A stretch of DNA of 64,000 bases, from the NCBI RefSeq assembly GCF_000321225.1, contig NW_004450459.1, positions 2,151,819 through 2,215,818 on the forward strand, read 5' to 3'. The notes below the pieces were generated by a model. It was given only the letters and a program-made list of their open reading frames with translations, had not been told where the DNA came from and ran no database searches. The position numbers were made by a program, and so were the translations under genes. The DNA comes from Odobenus rosmarus divergens. Taxonomy: Eukaryota > Chordata > Mammalia > Carnivora > Odobenidae. This document shows positions 57,576-64,000 of this stretch, in pieces (the first letter of the stretch is position 1; every line of letters begins with the position of its first letter).

Positions 57576-57945
57576 ATGCCAGGGACTAGAGAAATGGACT
57601 TTCATTGTGCAATAGAGATGTTAATAAACAACATAGAGGTGGAAAAGGCTGATGATTGAGAAATACAACTACATGAGAATCTTAAGTGCCCAGTCTATGG
57701 CAAAATGCTTCACCGCTCTAGAGAAGGCATATATTAGGGTGGTTAGTTACCAGGATTCATATATCAAATTAATAACCAAGCTTGGAGAAATATTCCACCT
57801 AGGCGTGGAGCATGAAAAAGCTATTATATCGTGTCATCCACCAGGGGGCAATAGCGTGATGCTTGGAGCCCTCAAGTTCCTGAATGCTAATGCTGAAGAG
57901 TTGAATTGGGATCCAAGCAACAGTGCCCTCTTGGAGCTCAAGTAA
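57576..57945 (+). other. Unidentified protein-like reading frame
   Basis: From the ATG at 57652 a 97-residue frame runs to TAA at 57943. It is balanced in composition, not repeat-derived as far as I can tell, and mostly polar/helical-looking (for example ALEKAYIRVVSYQDSYIKL). Just upstream another frame (57576-57659, MPGTREMDFHCAIEM...) ends in a TGA that overlaps the ATG, so a one-base shift would join them. CTCAA/GTAAGG at the end could be a splice donor, and TTTTTTGCAG at 57558-57567 could be an acceptor. It may be a retrocopy, an old exon, an old viral insert or chance. I do not recognise the protein. Confidence 0.3.
57838..57851 (+). promoter_or_regulatory. CTCF-like binding motif
   Basis: CCACCAGGGGGCAA matches 13 of 14 positions of the core CCASYAGRKGGCRS. 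CTCF binds such sites to organise chromatin loops. It lies in the unidentified frame at 57652 and between the two inverted L1 copies. Motif match only; occupancy is unknown. Confidence 0.55.
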
Positions 57946-57949
57946 GGCG

Positions 57950-59335
57950 AGTATTTTTCCTTTCCACTTGACCTGGGGCTCCCAGGTAAGAGGGTTAGTC
58001 CTGATCAGGGACAGGGTCTGTTACAATTGGACCATAAATTTCATCACTACTCTTTACTGGTCATCTTTCTAACTCTTGTCTGGGGGGAAACAGACTCATT
58101 AATCAGCCAGGCTGCACAGAAACAATCCCAAGTTGGTCTCAGTTGTGAAGAGAAGCAAAGACCTGCAGTTGTAAGGCAACAACCAAATCACTTTCTAGAC
58201 TTGTAGGGCACAGGATTGGATCCTCATAATTGCTTCCTGGGGAGTTCCCCTTCTTCCAGCTCCAAAGTTTGTGAGTAGGGTGGGTGTACCTGAGAAGAAT
58301 CCTGTTTCCCCAAAAGGGAAAAAGGAGAGGAGAATGAACAGATAGAGTGAACTTTCTTCTCTGAAAAGAACCAGAAAGATTTAACTGGGACACAGAGCAT
58401 TTAACTGAGTAGATGTTAGAGTTTTAGGCTGGGAGTGAACATTGGCTCTGTTAATCCCTACCATATGTGTGAAGCAGGATAGGAAGAGAGAGACAAGGTG
58501 AGATGGAGTATCCCAAGGCGCAGAAACAGAAGCACCATGAGTATTTTGTTTCCTTTTCTAGAGCATGGTGGGTAAGGGATCAAGGGTCTGTTCACATCAT
58601 TGTTAAAATTATCTGGCACTGATCTGCTTAGGGTGAACATAGAGGTAGAGGCAACAGTGGGGCAGATTCTGTCTGGGATTTGGAGGATGCTTCTCTTAGG
58701 GATGTCTTGTCTTCTCCCAGACCAGAAAAATGTCTGAAGCTCAGAGGAGATCATGTAGATGACCTGGGATGTCACAGATGACACACACCTCTGCATGGCT
58801 GATGTCCCTCACATAATCAGGGACTGTCATGTCAATGAGAAAACACTGAACTCTGCTGGAATATCATATAAGTCTTATCAAAGGTCTGGAACTTCCATGG
58901 CCTTACTATTGCTTTTATGATGACTCCTAATTCTGCATCTCTAGCACAGGGACCTTTTCTTTGAACTTAAACCACAATTCCACCCACCCACATGACTCTC
59001 CACTGGAATACTTCACTGGCACCTCAAATTAAAAAAATCCGACTCTGAACTCATTGCACTATTCCCCAAATATTCTTCTGTTCCTTCTTCAGGAACAACC
59101 CTTTTGGTGGGCAGCTTATACCATCCCAGTCTCCTCTTTGTCTTTACATCACTCCTCTTCAGTTGGTCACCAAGTGTGTGGAGACCAGCTTTTAACCATG
59201 TCTTGAATCCAGGCCGCTCTCTTCCTCTCCACTGTCCCAGCATAATTCAGTTCTTTGTTAGCTCTCACCTGTACTTGTCCCCTCTCTCCAGACTCATCCC
59301 TTCCCAAATGTCCCCTAGACTGCCAGTAGACTTTT
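57950..59335. other. Unassigned, higher-complexity DNA
   Basis: No named repeat or gene is seen. Antisense frames up to 112 residues (58458-58796) have no known motif. Confidence 0.4.
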
Positions 59336-59339
59336 TTTA

Positions 59340-60840
59340 ATCTTGAAAAATACAAAATTATAAAATATTCCAAGCATTGAAGAAATCTAAACTAGTTTAT
59401 AGTACAACCTGTATACCTACCACCAAGCTTTGCTAAATCTTGATTTGCCAAATTTGCTTCATTTTTTTTTTTAAAGATTTTATTTACTTATTTGAGAGAG
59501 AGAGAGCACATGAGTAGGGGGAAGGGGCAGCGGGAGAGGGAGAAGCAGACTCTCCCCTGAGGAGGGAGCCCGATGCGAGGCTCGATCCCAGGACCTCGGG
59601 GATCATGAACCTGAGCCAAAGGCAGATGCTTAACTGACTGAGTTACCCAGGCACCCCTTATTATTTTTTAAAAAGAAATAAAACATTACAAATATAGTGA
59701 GAGTCACTTGTATATATCCTCGTGTCCCATTGCCCTCCGTTTTCCCCCAGAGATAACTATATTTGGTGTTTATCTTTCCCGTTTTGGTTATTATATGTTT
59801 ACTATACATGAATTTTTATATGTAACATGTGTTATTATGAATTTAAATATTTTCACATAAGTGGTATCACACTGTGCTTATACTTCTACAACTTTCTTAC
59901 TTCACTGAACATTGTATTTTTGGAGTTTAATCATGGCAAAACTTGCCTTTTCAGTAATTTATTTGAATATTTTGATTTTAGTTTTAGTAATTTAGTATTT
60001 CATTATTTGAATGTACCTAATTTGGCTGTCCAGACTTTGTGATCATACTGAGCTTTTCACCTTTCACTATTACAAATGATATGACAATATTTTGACCCAT
60101 ATTTCCTTGTACCAATTCAAAAGTTTTTCTAGAGTATGGCCCTGAAAAATGGGATTGGTGGGGCCTCTCACTTAATCACACATTGCCACACTGTTCTGTA
60201 AAGTGGTTGCACTGATACACATTTTCTCTAGCAGTTTTCACTCTCTTGTTCAACTGTTTACACAGCTCGGTTTACCACTCGGATCTGTCAGTGTTTACGT
60301 TTCTTTTTGTCACAGCATTGGGCCTGTCATAGTATACTCTCGTATTTTAATTATTTTCCCTAATTATTAGGAAATATATATTACCTTTTTGTATGCTTAT
60401 CGGCCAGTCAAGTGCTATTTTCTCTGAATTGCCTCACTTTTCCGATTGTTGTTCTTGCATTGTTTGTTTTTTACTTATTGGTTATAGAAATTTGTGAACT
60501 TCTTTATACTAGTCTTCTGTTGGCTATGTGCATTGCAAATATCTTCCCCCTATGATTTGTCTTCTCATTTTGTTTATAATGTCTTTTAAGATGTAGATGT
60601 AATGTAACCAAATTTATCAACTTTCTTTATGATTCTTGGTATTGTTGTGTCTCTGTGTTGTTGAAGAACTTTCTTATTCCATGGTGATAGAAAATTCTCT
60701 TGTATTTTCTGCTGAAAAATTTTTACATTTTGGTTAAAACTTAATCCATCTGGAACTTTTTTCATGTATGACAAGGTGTAGGAATATGATTTTATTCTTT
60801 CCATGCTGATATCATTATCACTAAGAAGGAATAATTCCCT
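59340..60840 (-). mobile_element. Old L1 (3'UTR and ORF2), antisense
   Basis: AAATTATAAAATATTCCAAG, TAGTACAACCTGTATACCTA, AAGTGGTATCACACTGTGCT, ATTGCAAATATCTTCCCCC and TTAATCCATCTGGAACTTTT are complements of old L1 sequence in order. A SINE at about 59462-59657 splits it. Confidence 0.75.
59462..59657 (-). mobile_element. CAN-SINE, antisense, in old L1
   Basis: T tract, AAAGATTTTATTTACTTATT, body and GAGTTACCCAGGCACCCC are present. No clear target duplication is visible because both flanks are T-rich. Confidence 0.92.
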
Positions 60841-61473
60841 AATATGATTGAATATCCAGTCAATGTTAAAATCACCTCATATCATTCATGGTGTGTTTTT
60901 CTATCTGTTCTATGCATTATTCCTTCTGTCCATCCGTCCAACCATCCAGTCATCTCCCTGATGTCATCCACTAGGACCCAGACCCATTCTTTTTATTTCC
61001 CCATGAAGGGTCAGAGGCTTTCTGGTGGAGATATGATTTGTGTTCTGCCACCACTAGGCTTCTTTCCACTGCAGTCTTTACCTGGTTCTCTGTCATGGTC
61101 TGGGTTCTGGAATTGGCTTTGGTAGGTTTGGGTATTACTTCCTAATTACATATGCATTAATGATTGCAATATTCTGACTCATAGTTATGCTGTAGGCTTG
61201 GATTATGGGTGCTTTTATTTCCTTTCCTGGTTGATTTTTGGAGAGTATGGAGAGAGATTTGGGTTTAGGTGTCCCTTAGAATTTGATATTCTGTAGAATT
61301 AGTTTGTCTAATCCAACCCCCAACCCTCCAAAAAGAGAAACTTCTCCTTTTTGTATCTTGTTCTTTTCTTTTGGATTCTTTGTCTTCTTTATTGAAGTAC
61401 ACCAGTGAAGGCTCATGGGTCCATTGGGGTTGGCAAGGTTATGATGAAGTAATTCCCATAGGAACTTAGTATA
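60841..61473. other. Unassigned DNA
   Basis: No gene or clear repeat is seen. Confidence 0.35.
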
Positions 61474-61487
61474 ACAAAGCTTTATTT
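61474..61487. repeat. Left target duplication of the inverted young L1
   Basis: ACAAAGCTTTATTT, repeated exactly at 63226-63239. Confidence 0.95.
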
Positions 61488-61934
61488 TTTTTTTAAATTT
61501 TTTAATTGTTATGTTAATCACCATACATTACATCATTAGTTTTGGATGTAGTGTTCCATGATTCATTGTTTGTGCATAACACCCAGTGCTCCATTTAGTA
61601 CGTGCCCTCTTTAATACCCATCACCAGGCTAACCCATCCCCCCACCCCCTCCCCTCTGGAACCCTCAGTTTGTTTCTGAGTCCATAGTCTCTCATGGTTC
61701 GTCTCCCCCTCCAATTTCCCCCCCTTCATTTCTCCCTTCCTACTATCTTCTTTGTTTTTAACATATAATGTATTATTTGTTTCAGAGGTACAGGTCTGTG
61801 ATTCAACAGTCTTACATATTTCACAGCGCTCACCATAGCATGTACCCTCCCCAATGTCTATCACCCAGCCACCCCATCCCTCCCACCCCCACCACTCCAG
61901 CAACCCTCAGTTTTTTCCTGAGATTAAGAATTCC

Positions 61935-62496
61935 TCATATCAGTGAGATCATATGATACATGTCTTTCTCTGATTGACTTATTTCACTCAGCATAACACC
62001 CTCTAGTGTCATCCATGTCATTGCAAATGGCAAGATCTCATTCCTTTTGATGGCTGCATAATATTCCATTGTATATATATACCACATCTTCTTTATCCAT
62101 TCATCTGTTGATGGACATCTTGGGTCTTTCCATAGTTTGGCTATTGTGGACATTGCTGCTATAAACATTGGGGTGCACATACCCCTTCAGATCACTACAT
62201 TTGTATCTTTGGGGTAAATACCCAGTACTGCAATTGCTGGATCGTATGGTAGATCGTATTTTCAACTGTTTGAGGAACCTCCATACTGTTTTCCAGAGTG
62301 GCTGCACCAGCTTGCATTCCCACCAACAGTGTAGGAGGGTTCCCCTTTCTCCGCATCCTCGACAACATCTGTCGTTTCCTGACTTGTTAATTTTAGCCAT
62401 TCTGACTGGTGTGAGGTAGTATCTCATTGAGGTTTTGATTTGGATTTCCCTGATGCCGAGTGATGTTGAGCACTTTTTCATGTGTCTGTTGGCCAT
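61935..62496 (-). pseudogene. L1 ORF2 C-terminal end, frameshifted
   Basis: It has the same broken C-terminal part as at 55884-56445. The 131- and 81-residue frames translate identically in both copies. Confidence 0.9.
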
Positions 62497-63225
62497 TTAG
62501 ATGTCTTCTTTGGAAAAATGTCTGTTCATGTCTTCTGCCCATTTCTTGATTGGATTATTTGTTCTTTGGGTGTTGAGTTTGAGAAGTTCTTTATAGATTT
62601 TGGATACTAGCCCTTTATCTGATATGTCATTTGCAAATATCTTCTCCCATTCTGTCGGTTCTCTTTTGGTTTTGTTGACTGTTTCCTTTGCTGTGCAAAA
62701 GCTTTTTATTTTGATGAAGTCCCAATAGTTCATTTTTGCCCTTGCTTCCCTTGCCTTTGGCGATGTTTCTAGGAAGAAGTTGCTGCGGCTGAGGTCGAAG
62801 AGGTTGCTGCCTGTGTCCTCTAGGATTTTGATGGACTCCTGTCTCACGTTTAGGTCTTTCAACCATTTGGAGTTTATTTTTGTGTGTGGTGTAAGGAAAT
62901 GGTCCAGTTTCATTCTTCTGCATGTGGCTGTCCAATTTTCCCAACACCACTTGTTGAAGAGACTCTTTTTTCCATTGGACATTCTTCCCTGCTTTGTCAA
63001 AGATTAGTTGACCAGAGAGTTGAGGGTCCATTTCTGGGCTCTCTATTCTGTTCCATTGATCTATGTGTCTGTTTCTGTGCCAGTACCATACTGTCTTGAT
63101 GATGACAGCTTTGGAATAGAGCTTGAAGTCCGGAATTGTGATGCTGCCAGCTTTGCTTTTCTTTTTCAATATTCCTCTGGCTATTCGGGCTCTCTTCTGG
63201 TTCCATACAAATTTTAAGGTTATTT
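62497..63225 (-). pseudogene. L1 ORF2 fragment with 2-base deletion
   Basis: Coding-like sequence of the ORF2 C-terminal part is split into two frames (62497-63000 and, in another frame, up to about 63169) by a 2-base deletion near 62964, where GAAGAGACTCTT replaces GAAGAGACTGTCTT on the plus strand. The reverse-transcriptase core is absent. Confidence 0.92.
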
Positions 63226-63239
63226 ACAAAGCTTTATTT
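63226..63239. repeat. Right target duplication of the inverted young L1
   Basis: An exact match to 61474-61487. Confidence 0.95.
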
Positions 63240-63520
63240 CTTGATCACCGCCATATTCCACAGGAGTTGGAGGGGAGCTCTGCTCATTCAGAGACAAAGG
63301 CTCCATCTCACATGCTTGTCCATGATTATGGTGACAAGAGAGTTGTACACAGGGTCCTAAAACTACTGGAAATAACACTTAACTTTTGTTCAGAATTTAT
63401 TGGTCGAAGCAATCACCTAGCCGTGACTAATCTCAAAAGTGAATCAGGAGAGTTGGGAATAGTTCTAGTGATAATGATTATCTGTATTTCAGTGCAGTGT
63501 ATATATCATTAACTAGACTA
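63240..63520. other. Unassigned DNA
   Basis: No repeat or gene is seen. The 129-residue frame that reaches in from 63123 starts in antisense L1 and is incidental. Confidence 0.35.
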
Positions 63521-63525
63521 TATTT

Positions 63526-64000
63526 GTTTATATTTTAAGGTACAATTTATACACAGTGAAATGAAAAAAAATCATCCTCTGATGAGTTTTGACAAATGTG
63601 TAAACCTTGTTACCCAAACCTTCATCAAAATATAGAACATCACCATCGCCCCAGAAAGTTCTGTTGCGTCTCTTCGCAATCAGTTCTGACACTAACCAGC
63701 AAAGACAACCCCATCCTGACATTTTTATCAGCATAGATTTGTTTTGCTCATTTTGGAACTTCATAAAAATAGAATCATATCATATTTACTCTTTTGTGTC
63801 TAATTCCTTTCACAAAGGATAATGTTTTTGATATTCACCTATGTTATTGAGAGTATCAGTAGTTTGTTTCTTTTTATTGCTGAGTGCAATTCTCTTATAT
63901 GGATATACCATAATTTGTTTATTTATTGTCCTATTGATGAACCTGGGCTTCTCCAGTTTCTGATTCTTATAAATAAAATTTCTATAAATATTTCTTTTTT
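63526..64000 (-). mobile_element. Old L1 fragment, antisense, running off the window
   Basis: AAGGTACAATTTATACACAG, GTTACCCAAACCTTCATCAA, TTCATAAAAATAGAATCATA, TTGATATTCACCTATGTTAT and CATAATTTGTTTATTTATTG are complements of the 3'UTR and ORF2 end of an old L1. It continues past the window end. Confidence 0.75.

Larger units (their letters stand above)
61488..63225 (-). mobile_element. Young L1, 5'-truncated, antisense
   Basis: This 1.7-kb copy has the same 3'UTR and ORF2 end as the L1 at 54549, in opposite orientation. Its own target duplication (ACAAAGCTTTATTT) and a different truncation point show an independent insertion. It shares the TAA (complement at 62497-62499) and the extra base (62231-62261) of the other copy, and has a private 2-base deletion near 62964 that shifts ORF2. 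Confidence 0.96.

Noticed and set aside
63123..63512. 129-residue frame at the edge of the inverted L1
   Set aside because: It begins in antisense L1 sequence and runs by chance through unique flank.
1..64000. CRISPR arrays, operons, ribosome binding sites, origins
   Set aside because: The window is mammalian. The many regular repeats are SINE GA tracts, microsatellites and SINE copies, not spaced identical repeats with unique spacers.

Overview
This window looks like non-coding nuclear DNA from a carnivoran mammal. The evidence is a dense set of tRNA-Lys-derived CAN-SINE elements, about 34 copies recognised by eye, together with carnivore-type LINE-1. The young SINEs have the head GGCGCCTGGGTGGCTCAG and the body CTGCTTCTCCCTCTCCCACT. 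That combination differs from the forms I know as typical of dog and of cat, and points to an arctoid caniform (bear, panda, seal or mustelid group). The species call is inference. I recognise no functional protein-coding gene, tRNA, rRNA, CRISPR array or bacterial-type feature. The stretch is best read as intergenic or deep-intronic DNA.

Layout. 1-5 kb: many SINEs, including a SINE that hosts two others and a row of three SINEs inserted at one repeated target. 5-14 kb: mostly unique DNA with SINEs, an L2 end, a MER5A-like DNA transposon, MIRs and an 81-bp direct repeat. 14-21 kb: a higher-order microsatellite, MIR, and an L1 with an inverted 5' part abutting an MLT1-like LTR through a perfect hairpin. 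23-25 kb: an old L1 on the minus strand carrying SINEs. 27.6-28.5 kb: a tandem duplication around a 50-N assembly gap whose two contig ends are identical over 95 bp. 30-37 kb: a MER5A-like element split by a SINE, old LTR-like repeats and an L1 3' end. 37-46 kb: microsatellites and old L1 on both strands. 46.7 kb: a short L1 with an inverted 5' end. 48.6-53.9 kb: old L1/HAL1-like DNA with SINEs and a solo ERV1-like LTR. 54.5-56.9 kb and 61.5-63.2 kb: two nearly identical, recently inserted, 5'-truncated L1 copies in opposite orientation. 57.6 kb: a short unidentified protein-like ORF containing a good CTCF-like motif.

The genes do not form a pathway; what the window records is a retrotransposition history. 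SINEs and L1s have target-site duplications typical of the L1 endonuclease, and several sites were hit repeatedly. The most informative observations are (i) two independently inserted L1 copies that share the same ORF2-disabling changes, (ii) the probably false or mis-sized assembly gap, (iii) the hairpins at the ends of an inverted L1 segment, (iv) the 81-bp non-adjacent repeat, and (v) the unidentified ORF with its CTCF-like site. I did not find a convincing new biological system. Repeat family names are from memory of consensus features, not from a database run, and boundaries without a stated target duplication are approximate.
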